Below, one piece after another: positions 29,495 to 38,678 of a DNA stretch of 49,830 nucleotides. Every line of letters begins with the position of its first letter. The stretch's first letter is position 1. The notes beneath the pieces are model-generated. The model had not been told where the DNA came from. It saw only the letters and a program-made list of their open reading frames with translations, and did not search any database. Both the position numbers and the translations under genes were made by a program. The stretch spans positions 3,340 through 53,169 of the forward strand of contig NZ_JH378893.1 of assembly GCF_000235485.1 (NCBI RefSeq), in the 5' to 3' direction. This DNA is from Streptococcus sp. oral taxon 058 str. F0407 (GTDB lineage: Bacteria > Bacillota > Bacilli > Lactobacillales > Streptococcaceae).

Positions 29495-30824
29495 ACTCGG
29501 TTTCTTCTTCAGGTTCTAGTTCTGTGATTTGAACTTTTACCTTAGTAACACGCCCATTTTTCACCTTATCATTGGTTAAGATGATTTGCTTGTTTTGGCT
29601 GACCAATTCATAACTAATTTTTTCAGTTGTTGGAATCGTACCAACACCCGTCAAATAATAACCAGCGATGGTATCCACATCATCGCTTTCTAGTTCAACA
29701 CCAAAGTAGTCGTTGAAGTCGTTAAGATTCATGGCTCCCTGTGCAATATAGGTATCCTCACCGATTTGGTGGACTTCGATTTCTGCCCTGTCCGTCTCAT
29801 CGTCAATCTCTCCAACAATCTCTTCTAGAAGATCTTCCAGAGTTACCAAACCAGCCATCCCACCGTATTCATCTAGCAAGATGGCCATTTGATTTTGGGT
29901 ATTTCGCAGCTCTTTCAATAGATCATCCACAAAGATGGTCTCAGGCACAAATAGCGGTGTTTGGAGGATTCGTTTCCAAATAATATTTTCAAAACCATCT
30001 GTATAGGCGGCGTTTAGTAAACGCTTGGTATGAATCAAACCAATCACATTGTCCTTATCCCCATCGTAAACAGGGATGCGTGAGAAATTTTGCTTTAAAA
30101 TACTTTGGATAATCGTTTGACTGTCATCTTGAATATCTACCATAAAGGCATCTGTACGAGGCACCATTAGCTCACGAGCCATTAGTTCATCTAAAGAAAA
30201 AATCCCCTGCAGCATTTCAATCTCATCTGCATCCAGTGTTTCTTCACTATTGGTGAGCATGTACTCTATTTCATCACGTGTCATCTTTTCATCAGCATCA
30301 TCAAAGGTCATTGGTGTTAAACGACTCAACAAATTAGTTGAAGCAGATAGCAGCCAGACAAAGGGACTGACAATCTTTCCAAGACCAATAATAATTGGTG
30401 CTGTTCGAATCGCCAAAGCATCTTTTAGATTAAGGGCAATACGTTTAGGATAGAGCTCACCAAAAACAATGGAGATATAGGTCAAGAATGCCAAAGAGAG
30501 GAAACTTGCAATGGCATAAGCTGTTTCTCCATTCCCCATCCAAGAGGCAATTACTTGTCCAAGTGTATCTGCCAATTTTGCCCCTGACAAGATCGTGATC
30601 AAGGTGATACCGACTTGAATGGTTGATAAAAAATGATTAGGGTTTTCAAGTACCTTTAGCAAACGGATATAACGTTTATCGCCTTCTTCTGCTTTTTGCT
30701 CTACTCGGGCACGATTTAGTGACACCATAGCCATTTCTGTAGCTGAGAAAAAGGCATTTAAAAAGGTCAATACAATTAAAAGTACAAATTGCAGTAACAA
30801 ATCCTGACTGCTCGGGTCTTCCAT
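29493..30824 (-). CDS. CNNM/CorC-family membrane protein with CBS domains (hemolysin-like, YrkA/YugS type)
   Basis: A 443-residue protein in three parts. An N-terminal DUF21/CNNM membrane domain (about 5-190) has helices and the motifs NAFFSATEMAMVSLNRAR and VFGELYPKR. Two CBS domains (about 210-335) follow, with MVPRTDAFMVD and LLDEYGGMAGLVTLEDLLEEIVGEI. A CorC_HlyC domain ends the protein (about 350-435, GAMNLNDFNDYFG). The family is implicated in Mg2+ or other cation export and is often annotated hemolysin, a label not supported by function. It is monocistronic. Confidence 0.92.
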   Translation of the reverse strand: MEDPSSQDLLLQFVLLIVLTFLNAFFSATEMAMVSLNRARVEQKAEEGDKRYIRLLKVLENPNHFLSTIQVGITLITILSGAKLADTLGQVIASWMGNGETAYAIASFLSLAFLTYISIVFGELYPKRIALNLKDALAIRTAPIIIGLGKIVSPFVWLLSASTNLLSRLTPMTFDDADEKMTRDEIEYMLTNSEETLDADEIEMLQGIFSLDELMARELMVPRTDAFMVDIQDDSQTIIQSILKQNFSRIPVYDGDKDNVIGLIHTKRLLNAAYTDGFENIIWKRILQTPLFVPETIFVDDLLKELRNTQNQMAILLDEYGGMAGLVTLEDLLEEIVGEIDDETDRAEIEVHQIGEDTYIAQGAMNLNDFNDYFGVELESDDVDTIAGYYLTGVGTIPTTEKISYELVSQNKQIILTNDKVKNGRVTKVKVQITELEPEEETE

Positions 30825-30856
30825 GGTCTTTCTCCTAAAATAGTATCTTGTGTTCC

Positions 30857-30865
30857 ATTATATCA
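30857..30865 (-). promoter_or_regulatory. Extended -10 promoter of the CorC-like gene
   Basis: TGATATAAT on the minus strand (TATAAT at 30857-30862), about 32 nt before the ATG. No strong -35 is visible. Confidence 0.5.
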
Positions 30866-30904
30866 TAAATCGGCCTAGGAATCACATTATTTTCTAATTT
30901 ATAC

Positions 30905-30941
30905 AATCGCTCCCTTATCACTAACGGACAAGGGAGCGATT
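30905..30941. terminator. 12-bp hairpin after endA
   Basis: aatcgctccctt (30905-30916) and aagggagcgatt (30930-30941) are exact reverse complements. The T run is better on the plus strand, yet the position after endA suggests it ends the murA-endA operon on the minus strand. Confidence 0.7.
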
Positions 30942-30963
30942 TTTGTTCTTTTGTAGATTGTTT

Positions 30964-31788
30964 CTAGTTTGTCACTGTGACTTGACCTGTTCGGTAATCA
31001 AGTTGGATACCCTTTTGAACATTGGGGATTAGGACATTAAACTCCAATTCGCCATCTGAAGACTTGGCTTCAATTTGTGAAGCGGATGGAACCAAATCCT
31101 CATTTGTAGCATAGTGGAGAGTTACCCGATAACGGACTCTCTTATTCTGGTCCAAGGCTTTCCTGACCAAACTCTCATAGTAGTTCTGCCCTGTCGAATC
31201 TTCAGCCTGAGCCTGGTTGGCCCACGCTGTCTGAACTGCGATATTTTTGGGATTGCTGGTAGAAGCATCAAAGCCATCTAATCCACCTATCAAGGCATAA
31301 CCCAACAAGTGCCCCCTATCTACTGCGTGCGTATAGGTACCCTTTAGATTTTTAACCTGATGCCATCCCGGCGGAGTCCAAGAGGTGGATCCATTTCCAG
31401 TCTCTTCACGATTTTTGTACTGACGAGTCGCTTTGGATAAGAGGGCATTAGCAACAGTTGGGACTGTCTCTTTCCCGACTGACTTTGTTTTATTATCCGC
31501 ATAGGGTTTGCTAGAAACTTTGGCATCTAGATTGGTTTTATTGCTATTTACGACAAAGGCACCTGCCCCATTCCATTCTAGACCACCTTTTATTTGATTC
31601 TTGATCGACTCGGTTAAGACACTTTCTGCCAACGCCTGACTGGGAGCTTCTGAAGCTTGTTTTTTCTGACTAACCTTTGTTCTAGGGCTATTTGGTGCTG
31701 TCTGCATCTGCTTGATGTAATAGCTCCCAGCGGCCAAGAGTAAGAATATAAGTAATCCTATTAGAGTCTGTCTTGTTTTTTTGTCCAT
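30964..31788 (-). CDS. endA: DNA-entry nuclease EndA
   Basis: A 274-residue membrane-anchored DNA/RNA non-specific nuclease. One N-terminal helix (about 8-24) anchors it with the catalytic domain outside. The active site is DRGH with His160, and Asn182 and Asn191 lie in the segment [18 protein letters not shown]; these positions equal the pneumococcal numbering. It degrades one strand of DNA during transformation uptake and attacks neutrophil traps. AAGGAG precedes the ATG. It follows epuA by 40 nt, the standard arrangement in the mitis group. Confidence 0.97.
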   Translation of the reverse strand: MDKKTRQTLIGLLIFLLLAAGSYYIKQMQTAPNSPRTKVSQKKQASEAPSQALAESVLTESIKNQIKGGLEWNGAGAFVVNSNKTNLDAKVSSKPYADNKTKSVGKETVPTVANALLSKATRQYKNREETGNGSTSWTPPGWHQVKNLKGTYTHAVDRGHLLGYALIGGLDGFDASTSNPKNIAVQTAWANQAQAEDSTGQNYYESLVRKALDQNKRVRYRVTLHYATNEDLVPSASQIEAKSSDGELEFNVLIPNVQKGIQLDYRTGQVTVTN

Positions 31789-31828
31789 TTTTCTCCTTAT
31801 TCCTTTAGAAAAAGACTGGTCTCCCAGT

Positions 31829-32035
31829 CTAATTTCCTGTAAATTTGCTAATCAATTCCTGCCACTTTGCTGGAGACAAGATAGCCCATGGATCCTGTCC
31901 CTTTCCAAGGATGCCATAGCCAACCATCAAGCCGATTCCTAAAGCAAGGAATCCCAGCAAGAGTACGATAAAAATCAACAGTAAGCGACGGAGTACATAG
32001 CGTATTCTCTTGTTTTTGTTTCTATTCCTCTTCAT
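31829..32035 (-). CDS. epuA: EpuA small membrane protein
   Basis: A 68-residue protein: a very basic N-terminus ([17 protein letters not shown]), one membrane helix (about 18-42) and a short outer tail (ending [11 protein letters not shown]). This matches EpuA (DUF family often mislabelled RNA polymerase subunit), always found between murA and endA in streptococci. Function unknown. The ATG at 32035 is chosen because AGGTTAAGG precedes it; a TTG at 32047 lacks such a site. It overlaps the murA end by 14 nt. Confidence 0.85.
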   Translation of the reverse strand: MKRNRNKNKRIRYVLRRLLLIFIVLLLGFLALGIGLMVGYGILGKGQDPWAILSPAKWQELISKFTGN

Positions 32036-33305
32036 CCTTAACCTCAATCCGCTGAATCTTCGCTCCTAGCTGAGCTAACTTCTCATGGAAACGGTAGTAA
32101 CCTCTATCAAGGTGGACTAACTTACCAACAACTGTTTCTCCTTGCGCCACCAAACCTGTCAAAATCAAAGCAGCACTAGCGCGAAGGTCTGTTGATAAAA
32201 CTTCTGCTCCCTGTAAAGCTTGTCCTCCTACGATACGGGCTGTATCACGGATAATCTCCGAATGCAAGCCCATCCGACGCATTTCCTCCAGATGTTGGAA
32301 ACGATTCTCAAATACAGTTTCCACCATGGTGGATTCCCCTTTTGCGACTGTCATCAGAGCTGTAAATTGCGCCTGCATATCTGTTGGGAATCCTGGGTGT
32401 GGTAAAGTTTTTACATGAACAGCTTTAAGATTTTCCAGTTGAGAACGGACACGAATGCCTTCCGACTCCTCCGTCACCTCAACTCCCATTTCAAGAAGTT
32501 TGGCAATCAAGGGGCGATTATGCTCCCAGACTGCATCTCGAACGAGGACATCTCCACCAGTCATGGCTGCCGCAACCATAAAGGTTCCAGCTTCGATACG
32601 GTCCTGTACGACACTGTGAGTCGTACCATGGATTTCCTCGACACCAGTCACTGTGATTGTTTCGGTACCAGCTCCCTTGACCTTGGCTCCCATTTCATTA
32701 AGAAGGATAGCAAGGTCAACAATTTCGGGCTCACGCGCAGCATTTTCAATGACAGTCACACCGTCAGCTAGAGTTGCTGCCATCATGAGGTTTTGTGTTG
32801 CGCCGACGCTAGGGAAGTCCATGTAGATATGAGCGCCATGCAAGCGTTCTGCCTTGGCTTCGATGTAACCAGCTGTCTGGCTAATCTTAGCTCCCATAGC
32901 TTCCAAGCCCTTGAGGTGGAGATCGATTGGACGACTTCCAATCGTACAACCACCCGGCATGGATACCTTGGCATGCCCTACACGAGCAAGGATTGGTCCC
33001 AAAACAACGATCGATGCCCGCATCTTGCTGACATATTTATAAGGAGCTTCCTCCGTGATATCACCAGTCGCATCGACCTCGACAATATGAGCTTCCTCAT
33101 CAAAGTCCACCTTGGCATTCAGACCACGAACTACTTGATTCATGGTGAAAACATCTGACAAGATCGGTACATTCTGCAAGACTGTCTTACCCTTGCTTGC
33201 TAGAATAGTCGCTGCCAACAAGGGCAAGACGGCATTCTTTGCTCCCTCAATGGTCACACTCCCGACCAGACGATTCTCTCCGCCTTGAACCACAATTTTT
33301 TCCAT
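32022..33305 (-). CDS. murA: UDP-N-acetylglucosamine 1-carboxyvinyltransferase
   Basis: A 427-residue enzyme transferring enolpyruvate from PEP to UDP-GlcNAc, the first committed step of peptidoglycan synthesis in the cytosol. Lys23-Asn24 ([10 protein letters not shown]) bind substrate, and Cys120 in [15 protein letters not shown] is the catalytic residue attacked by fosfomycin, so Asp-type resistance is absent. The RIEAGTF and [12 protein letters not shown] segments are conserved. The gene ends with an acidic tail KDEEE. AAAGGAAAAACT precedes the ATG. It is one of the two streptococcal MurA paralogues; the endA-linked copy is this one. Confidence 0.96.
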   Translation of the reverse strand: MEKIVVQGGENRLVGSVTIEGAKNAVLPLLAATILASKGKTVLQNVPILSDVFTMNQVVRGLNAKVDFDEEAHIVEVDATGDITEEAPYKYVSKMRASIVVLGPILARVGHAKVSMPGGCTIGSRPIDLHLKGLEAMGAKISQTAGYIEAKAERLHGAHIYMDFPSVGATQNLMMAATLADGVTVIENAAREPEIVDLAILLNEMGAKVKGAGTETITVTGVEEIHGTTHSVVQDRIEAGTFMVAAAMTGGDVLVRDAVWEHNRPLIAKLLEMGVEVTEESEGIRVRSQLENLKAVHVKTLPHPGFPTDMQAQFTALMTVAKGESTMVETVFENRFQHLEEMRRMGLHSEIIRDTARIVGGQALQGAEVLSTDLRASAALILTGLVAQGETVVGKLVHLDRGYYRFHEKLAQLGAKIQRIEVKDEEE

Positions 33306-33327
33306 AGTTTTTCCTTTACTTTTGATT

Positions 33328-33558
33328 TTATAACAGTCCTCTAAGTGCTTCTTGCCACAGTTGGTACAAACTGATAAAGAATGAACTCAAGATATAGCCC
33401 ATTACAATACTAAAGAAGCCTACCAACAAACGAACTTTTTTTGTGTTAGTAGCAGTTACTTTTAACACCTTTTCCCATCTCACAAGGTCCTTCAAAAGGT
33501 AAAAACTCAAATAAATAAAGAGCATATGACTACTTAGAGTGAATAATAATTGAACCAT
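33328..33558 (-). CDS. DUF1146 family small membrane protein
   Basis: A 76-residue protein with two membrane helices (about 4-24 and 44-66) separated by a basic stretch ([17 protein letters not shown]). It matches the YwzB/DUF1146 family, which also sits before murA in Bacillus. Function unknown. The ATG is only 6 nt after a TATAAT box and has no Shine-Dalgarno sequence, so the mRNA is probably leaderless. It is followed by murA after 22 nt and heads the murA-epuA-endA operon. Confidence 0.85.
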   Translation of the reverse strand: MVQLLFTLSSHMLFIYLSFYLLKDLVRWEKVLKVTATNTKKVRLLVGFFSIVMGYILSSFFISLYQLWQEALRGLL

Positions 33559-33564
33559 TTGACT

Positions 33565-33573
33565 ATTATACCA
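33565..33573 (-). promoter_or_regulatory. Extended -10 promoter giving a leaderless mRNA (DUF1146-murA operon)
   Basis: TGGTATAAT on the minus strand with TATAAT at 33565-33570, then AGTCAA and the ATG. Normal spacing puts the RNA start at or within 1-2 nt of the ATG. The -35 is weak. Confidence 0.7.
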
Positions 33574-33613
33574 TCTTATCTGCTTGCGCGCTAGTTTTCG
33601 ATTTTTCTATGGA

Positions 33614-34651
33614 CTAGGGATTATTTTTAAGGTAATCAATCGCATCCTGCAAGGTTTTAACGGGCACGATTTTCATCTCTGTCTTGATGGTTTTGGCAGC
33701 TTCCATGGCTGTTTCATAGTTGCTTTTCGCATTTGGATCTGCTTTTTTCGCTTCCTCGGTGACTGGATTGTCAGGAGCAAAAAAGACGTTCGCTCCCTGA
33801 CGAGAGGCTGCAACTACTTTTTTGTCAATTCCACCAATGTCGCCAACATTTCCGTCCCTATCAATAGTTCCTGTTCCCGCAACGATACGACCATTACGAA
33901 GACCTGGATCTGCTATCTGGGTGTAGATAGCTAGACTAAACATGAGACCTGCACTCGGCCCGCCAATACCAGCTGTGGAGAAACGAATTGGAACATCACT
34001 TGTCACTTCCGTACGGTCAATCAAGCCAATCCCAATCCCGTTTTTCCCGTTTTCGAGAGTGATAATTTTACCTTCAGCAGTCTTGACTTTTCCGTCTTCT
34101 TCATAGGTTACCTTGACCGGATCTCCTAGTTTTTGAGAGTTGACATAGTCAACCAAGTCCTTGGAACTATCAAAGGTCTTATCATTAACAGCCGTCACGG
34201 TATCCGCAATGTTCAGAATACCCTTAAAAGTTGAATTATCCGTCACGGTTAAGACATAAACTCCCAAGTACTTGAGTTCGATATCCTTACCAGCCGTCTT
34301 CAAGCCTTGATACTTGGCCATGTTTTGGGATGTTTGCATGTAGAACTGATTAATCCGCATAAACTCTGCATCCGTAGAGCCACCCGTTGTCTCCTGAGCA
34401 CTTCTAATATCCGTAAATGGTGTTAACCAAGCATAGACAAGATGCGACAGGGTTGCATGCCGAATACCGACTGTTACAAACTGGTAAGCCCCTGCTTCTG
34501 TATCTTCTGTTTCATTGACTTTCAAAACGCGACGAATATCTTCCGCTCCACCTGGAACTTCTATGTAGTATGGTAAAGGTACTACAAAGGCTAAAAAAGT
34601 CAATACTAGTGCTAGGATGACATATAAGGGCCATCTAGTTTTTTTCTTCAT
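33614..34651 (-). CDS. sepM: SepM-family PDZ/Lon-like serine protease
   Basis: A 345-residue membrane-anchored protease. One N-terminal helix (about 8-27) is followed by a PDZ domain (about 125-205, with [16 protein letters not shown]) and a Lon_C protease domain (about 215-340). The catalytic Ser is in [11 protein letters not shown] and the Lys in GIDKKVVAA. In Streptococcus mutans SepM trims the competence pheromone outside the cell; the target in mitis-group species is less clear. It overlaps coaD by 17 nt and is the last gene of rsmD-coaD-sepM. Confidence 0.92.
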   Translation of the reverse strand: MKKKTRWPLYVILALVLTFLAFVVPLPYYIEVPGGAEDIRRVLKVNETEDTEAGAYQFVTVGIRHATLSHLVYAWLTPFTDIRSAQETTGGSTDAEFMRINQFYMQTSQNMAKYQGLKTAGKDIELKYLGVYVLTVTDNSTFKGILNIADTVTAVNDKTFDSSKDLVDYVNSQKLGDPVKVTYEEDGKVKTAEGKIITLENGKNGIGIGLIDRTEVTSDVPIRFSTAGIGGPSAGLMFSLAIYTQIADPGLRNGRIVAGTGTIDRDGNVGDIGGIDKKVVAASRQGANVFFAPDNPVTEEAKKADPNAKSNYETAMEAAKTIKTEMKIVPVKTLQDAIDYLKNNP

Positions 34652-35123
34652 GTTCTAATTCCTCCACAACACTGTTTGGGACATATTGCTGAATCTCCTG
34701 ACCAAACTTCAGAAGTTCTCTCACGGCCGAAGAGCTAATATAAAGATGCTCCGGGCGACTATATAGATAAATGGTTTCGATTTCTGGAGCCAGTTGATGA
34801 TTGTAGTAGTCAAAGCTAGACTCGTATTGCAAGTCGTTGGCATTCCGCAAGCCACGGACAAGGGTCTTAGCACCCAGTCTTCTTGCAACATCGACAACTA
34901 GTTGGTCATGAGAAGCCAGCACCTCTACATTATCTAAATGCGCCACAGCTTTTTCGACTGCCCGTTTGCGATTTTCAACAGGGAGAAAGCCTTGTTTGTG
35001 GGGATTGTAGAAAACCCCGACATAGAGCTTATCAAAGAGTTTGCTGGCACGTTCAATGATATCCAAATGTCCATTTGTCATCGGATCAAATGAACCTGTA
35101 AATAATCCAATTTTATCTGACAT
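34635..35123 (-). CDS. coaD: Phosphopantetheine adenylyltransferase
   Basis: A 162-residue nucleotidyltransferase for the fourth step of coenzyme A synthesis. The T/HxGH motif is TNGH in [17 protein letters not shown] (10-26). [13 protein letters not shown] (about 129-141) is the ATP-binding ISSTxxR-type loop. The length matches the family. AAGGTGAC lies upstream of the ATG, inside rsmD, which it overlaps by 11 nt. Confidence 0.97.
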   Translation of the reverse strand: MSDKIGLFTGSFDPMTNGHLDIIERASKLFDKLYVGVFYNPHKQGFLPVENRKRAVEKAVAHLDNVEVLASHDQLVVDVARRLGAKTLVRGLRNANDLQYESSFDYYNHQLAPEIETIYLYSRPEHLYISSSAVRELLKFGQEIQQYVPNSVVEELEHEEKN

Positions 35124-35652
35124 AGACTGTCACCTTACTAATCCCATATATTTTTTCCTTCCAGATGCCTAAGCAGGCGATTTCTTCTGGGAGTTCTACA
35201 GACTTATCGGTTTCGCAGACAACCATGATTTCTTGGGAGAAGAGATTTCTCTCAGCCATTTTTTCGATATCTGCTACGATTTGTTCTTTTGCATAGGGAG
35301 GGTCTAAAAAGACCAGATCAAATGTCCCTCCGACTTGCTCTAGAGCTCGGTCAGCTTCCATCTTTAAGAGCTGAAATTTAGAAACTTCCTTGGTCATCTG
35401 GATATTTTCAGCAATGACAGCTTGGGCCTTTCGATCCCGTTCCACTAAGACCGCACTGGACATCCCTCTTGACACAGCTTCAATAGACAGACCGCCACTG
35501 CCAGCATAGAGATCCAAGACACGACCACCCTCAAAATAGGGACCAATCATGTTAAAGATAGCTCCACGCACCTTATCAGATGTCGGCCTCGTCGTCTTGC
35601 CTTCTAGCGTCTTGAGGGGTCGCCCCCCGTAGATTCCTGATACGATTTTCAT
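35113..35652 (-). CDS. rsmD: 16S rRNA (guanine(966)-N2)-methyltransferase
   Basis: A 179-residue Rossmann methyltransferase. [20 protein letters not shown] and the [13 protein letters not shown] segment are RsmD signatures. The SAM motif is [15 protein letters not shown] (about 45-59), and the catalytic DPPY lies in [11 protein letters not shown]. It methylates G966 of 16S rRNA. The ATG is 7 nt from a TATAAT box with no leader space for a ribosome site, so it is probably leaderless. It is the first gene before coaD and sepM. Confidence 0.95.
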   Translation of the reverse strand: MKIVSGIYGGRPLKTLEGKTTRPTSDKVRGAIFNMIGPYFEGGRVLDLYAGSGGLSIEAVSRGMSSAVLVERDRKAQAVIAENIQMTKEVSKFQLLKMEADRALEQVGGTFDLVFLDPPYAKEQIVADIEKMAERNLFSQEIMVVCETDKSVELPEEIACLGIWKEKIYGISKVTVYVR

Positions 35653-35659
35653 ACCGTTT

Positions 35660-35668
35660 ATTATACCA
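35660..35668 (-). promoter_or_regulatory. Extended -10 promoter giving a leaderless rsmD mRNA
   Basis: TGGTATAAT with TATAAT at 35660-35665, then AAACGGT and the ATG. A second TATAAT lies at 35670-35675. Confidence 0.65.
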
Positions 35669-35695
35669 AATTATAGGCAAAAAGAGAAAGAAAAC

Positions 35696-35711
35696 CGAAC
35701 CTTGCGGTTCG
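35696..35711 (-). terminator. asnA terminator
   Basis: CGAACC, loop GCAA, GGTTCG on the minus strand, then GTTTTCTTTC, just after the asnA stop. Confidence 0.85.
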
Positions 35712-35716
35712 ATTCT

Positions 35717-36709
35717 CTACAAAATATTTTCGTACGTATCGCGAACTTCTTGCGGCCAAACACTGGTCTGAACCTCTCCGATGTGTTTCTTACGAAGAAG
35801 GAACATGGCCATCCGAGACTGTCCAATCCCCCCACCGATTGTCAATGGGAAAAGGCCGTTGAGCAGGGCTTTATGCCATTCCAACTCCAGACGATCTTCG
35901 TCTCCTGTAAGAGCCACTTGGCGACGAAGGGTATCCTCATCTACCCGAATCCCCATTGATGAAAGTTCAAAGGCACATCCAAGAGATTCATTCCAAACTA
36001 GAATATCCCCATTTAACCCTTTGTAGCCATTTTCAGACTCTGTTGTCCAGTCATCATAGTCAGGTGCGCGGCCGTCATGAGGTTTTCCGTCAGGCAACTC
36101 GCCACCAATACCAATCAAGAAGACTGCTCCGAACTCTTTACAGATTGCATTTTCACGCTCTTTTGGTGTCAAGTCTGGGTAGCGTTCTACCAGCTCTTCT
36201 GTATGGATAAAGGTGATTTGTTTTGGTAAGATAGATTCGATATCATAGCGAGCTTCTACTGCTAGCTCTGTCAGACGAATAGCCTTGTAAATCTTTTCAA
36301 CTGTTTCTTTAAGATAAGCGATATTGCGTTGGCCATTTGGAATCACTTTTTCCCAGTCCCACTGGTCTACATAAACAGAGTGGGTCGCATCAAGCGAATC
36401 TTCGTCTGGACGAAGGGCCTTCATGTGAACAAACAGACCTTCACCCTCACCGAAACCAAAACGAGCCAAAGTGTGGCGTTTCCATTTGGCAAGTGAGTGA
36501 ACGACCTCATAGGTTTCATCTGGGATTTGCAAAACCTTCACCGATACTGGATTTTCGACACCTGACAGGTTGTCCTGCATCCCATCGCCGACCTTACTCA
36601 AGATAGGCCCCTGAACTTCAACGACTTCTAGTTTATCTTTCAAATACTGGGTAAAGGTATTTTTAACAAAGGAAATCTCTTCTTGCTGATGAATAAAACT
36701 TTTCTTCAT
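35717..36709 (-). CDS. asnA: Aspartate-ammonia ligase
   Basis: A 330-residue class II synthetase-like enzyme making asparagine from aspartate, ammonia and [23 protein letters not shown] is the N-terminus. The core motifs are [37 protein letters not shown] and, at the end, [20 protein letters not shown] (motif 3). Full family length. It is monocistronic; GGAGCCG precedes the ATG. Confidence 0.97.
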   Translation of the reverse strand: MKKSFIHQQEEISFVKNTFTQYLKDKLEVVEVQGPILSKVGDGMQDNLSGVENPVSVKVLQIPDETYEVVHSLAKWKRHTLARFGFGEGEGLFVHMKALRPDEDSLDATHSVYVDQWDWEKVIPNGQRNIAYLKETVEKIYKAIRLTELAVEARYDIESILPKQITFIHTEELVERYPDLTPKERENAICKEFGAVFLIGIGGELPDGKPHDGRAPDYDDWTTESENGYKGLNGDILVWNESLGCAFELSSMGIRVDEDTLRRQVALTGDEDRLELEWHKALLNGLFPLTIGGGIGQSRMAMFLLRKKHIGEVQTSVWPQEVRDTYENIL

Positions 36710-36782
36710 AAACGGCTCCTCAAAAATTAGTTAAAAGCATTATACACCTATTTTCAAGAAAAGAAAAGAGTAAATAAGAAAA

Positions 36783-36808
36783 AGTCAGTGCTCTTTGGAA
36801 CACTGACT
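36783..36808 (-). terminator. Terminator of the BI-1 gene
   Basis: agtcagtg (36783-36790) and cactgact (36801-36808) form an 8-bp stem; the minus strand continues TTTTTCTTATTT. Confidence 0.8.
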
Positions 36809-36818
36809 CCGTCATTCA

Positions 36819-37502
36819 TTAATCGTTTCGACCAAAGATTCGTAAGATGCTAAGGAAGAGGTTGATAAAGTCTAGGTAGATACTGAGAGCCATTGAGATG
36901 ACCCATCCTGTCGCTACTTGCCCTCTTGATTGCTCATAAACATAGCGAATCTTTTGGTTGTCCCAAGCAATCAAACCTGAGAAGACCAAGACCATGGCTA
37001 CGCTAATCATGTAATCAAAGAAGCCACTAGCCAAGAAAATATTCACTACCATGGCAATAATGAGGCCGACAAGCGCAGCCATCAGAGCTCGACCCATTCC
37101 ACTCAAATCTTTCTTGGTAAAAATCCCGATTGCCGCCATGACAAAGAAGAGAAGAGCGCTGGATACAAAGGCTGACAAGACTGTTCCCGGTGTATAGAAG
37201 GCTACGACAAAGCTAAGGGTGAAGCCATTCAGTAGGGAGTATACTAGAAATACTGGTAGAGCTGCTGGGCTGTTTTTGGCAGCCATGCTACTTGCAACAA
37301 AGACTAGACCAAGTTCTGCAAAAGTTGCAATCATCAACCAGAGACGGCCATGCATTAAAAAGTAGATCAATTGAGACTGAAAAACTGTCAACATCAAAGC
37401 TGACACGAGAGCTGATAGACCAATCCCAAGTCCCACAAAAGCATAAACCTTAGCATAAAATTGATTGAGACCTGAACGTTCTTGAATAATTGTTTGATTC
37501 AT
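36819..37502 (-). CDS. Bax inhibitor-1 / YccA family membrane protein
   Basis: A 227-residue protein with seven membrane helices across about 20-222 and short loops. The Bax-inhibitor-1 region ends GWVISMALSIYLDFINLFLSILRIFGRND, with the conserved Asp in the last part. Bacterial members (YetJ, YccA) act as pH-sensitive Ca2+ leak channels or as FtsH regulators. AAAAGGAG precedes the ATG. It is monocistronic. Confidence 0.93.
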   Translation of the reverse strand: MNQTIIQERSGLNQFYAKVYAFVGLGIGLSALVSALMLTVFQSQLIYFLMHGRLWLMIATFAELGLVFVASSMAAKNSPAALPVFLVYSLLNGFTLSFVVAFYTPGTVLSAFVSSALLFFVMAAIGIFTKKDLSGMGRALMAALVGLIIAMVVNIFLASGFFDYMISVAMVLVFSGLIAWDNQKIRYVYEQSRGQVATGWVISMALSIYLDFINLFLSILRIFGRND

Positions 37503-37557
37503 TCTGATTCTCCTTTTCTCTATAACTATATCTTGATTATAGCAAAGTTTTTATAAA

Positions 37558-38298
37558 TTAGCTGAAATGAAACATCAATATGCCTGCGGCAACTGCCACA
37601 TTGAGACTCTCCGCCTTACCTTTCATACCAATATGAACCAGCTGATTGGCACTTTCAGCCATGATAGGACTAATCCCTTGCCCTTCATTTCCCATGACTA
37701 AAGCAAAGTCTTCTACGGGAGAAAGCTCACGATAATCCTTGGAATCTCTCGATAAGGTCGTTGCCAGAATAGGCAAGTTGCTCTTCTTTGCTGCTTCTAT
37801 AAAGGTAGCAACAGGCATACGATAGATGGGCAAATGAAAATGGCTTCCTTGCATGGAACGCAAGGTCTTGAGACTATAGATATCCGCTGACTTATCCGAA
37901 ACAATGACCCCTGTAAAACCCGCCGCGTCTGCAGTCCGAATCATGGTACCTACATTACCAGGATCTTGGACATCTTCTAAAAATAGAAACTTACCCTGAC
38001 TAAAATCAGGCAGTCCCACTTCTTCTTTTTGAATAACAGCGACAATGCCTTGAGGGGTTTGCGTATCTGCCAAATCCCGCAAAATCTCCTCTGAAACCCA
38101 GACAGTTTGAGGAAAAGCAGCTAACTGATCTCGGTAACTTTCCAGAGCAAAGATTTTCTCAATCGTCACCCCAGCTTGAACAGCTTCTTCAAACAAGTGC
38201 CAACCTTCAATCAAATAGGCAGACTTTCGATATTTTTTTTGATGCAATTTCTTGGCATTTTTTACCACTGAATTGGCTTTTGAGGTTATAATAGTCAT
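37558..38298 (-). CDS. TrmH/SpoU-family RNA 2'-O-methyltransferase
   Basis: A 246-residue SPOUT enzyme. A substrate-binding N-terminal domain (about 10-85) is followed by the knot domain with FLEDVQDPGNVGTMIRTADAAG, VMGNEGQGIS and a C-terminal LNVAVAAGILMF. The target (23S rRNA or tRNA ribose) cannot be assigned. The ATG at 38298 is taken although a reading to 38316 exists, because the -10 box covers that stretch. No Shine-Dalgarno sequence is possible; the mRNA is probably leaderless. It diverges from acyP with only 33 nt between. Confidence 0.93.
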   Translation of the reverse strand: MTIITSKANSVVKNAKKLHQKKYRKSAYLIEGWHLFEEAVQAGVTIEKIFALESYRDQLAAFPQTVWVSEEILRDLADTQTPQGIVAVIQKEEVGLPDFSQGKFLFLEDVQDPGNVGTMIRTADAAGFTGVIVSDKSADIYSLKTLRSMQGSHFHLPIYRMPVATFIEAAKKSNLPILATTLSRDSKDYRELSPVEDFALVMGNEGQGISPIMAESANQLVHIGMKGKAESLNVAVAAGILMFHFS

Positions 38299-38304
38299 AG
38301 AAAC

Positions 38305-38313
38305 ATTATAACA
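38305..38313 (-). promoter_or_regulatory. Extended -10 promoter giving a leaderless methyltransferase mRNA
   Basis: TGTTATAAT with TATAAT at 38305-38310, then GTTTCT and the ATG at 38298. A plus-strand TATAAT at 38287-38292, inside the gene start, may serve acyP. Confidence 0.7.
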
Positions 38314-38331
38314 CAATCAAAGGGGTTTAGT

Positions 38332-38610
38332 ATGCAAAAGGTTAGAATGATTGCCCAAGGCAGGGTGCAGGGTGTTGGTTTTCGTTGGGGTGTTGTTACT
38401 CTAGCGCTTGAAATCGGTGGCATCACTGGTCGTGTCTGGAATAATGACGATGGCACAGTGGAAATTCTTGCTCAGGCAGAGTCCTCTGCCACTATGGCAA
38501 AATTTATCCAAGAAATCCGAAAAGGTCCAACGCCTTTTTCAAAAGTTACCTATCTGGATGTGCAAATGAGCAACTTTTCATCCTATTCAGACTTCAAAGT
38601 CGCAAATTAG
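38332..38610 (+). CDS. acyP: Acylphosphatase
   Basis: A 92-residue enzyme hydrolysing carboxyl-phosphate bonds. The catalytic loop GRVQGVGFRWG (Arg18) and the Asn in VWNNDDGTVEI (about 36-46) are intact. FIQEIRKGPTPFSKVT and the C-terminal strand complete the alpha/beta fold. AAAGGGG precedes the ATG by 5 nt. It is followed by yidC2 in the same direction with its own promoter-like TATAAT at about 38660. Confidence 0.95.
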   Translation: MQKVRMIAQGRVQGVGFRWGVVTLALEIGGITGRVWNNDDGTVEILAQAESSATMAKFIQEIRKGPTPFSKVTYLDVQMSNFSSYSDFKVAN

Positions 38611-38678
38611 GTCTCCAGAACTATTGTATATTTTACAAAAAAACAGTAGAATAGAAAGGTATAATTTTTAAAGAAGGA

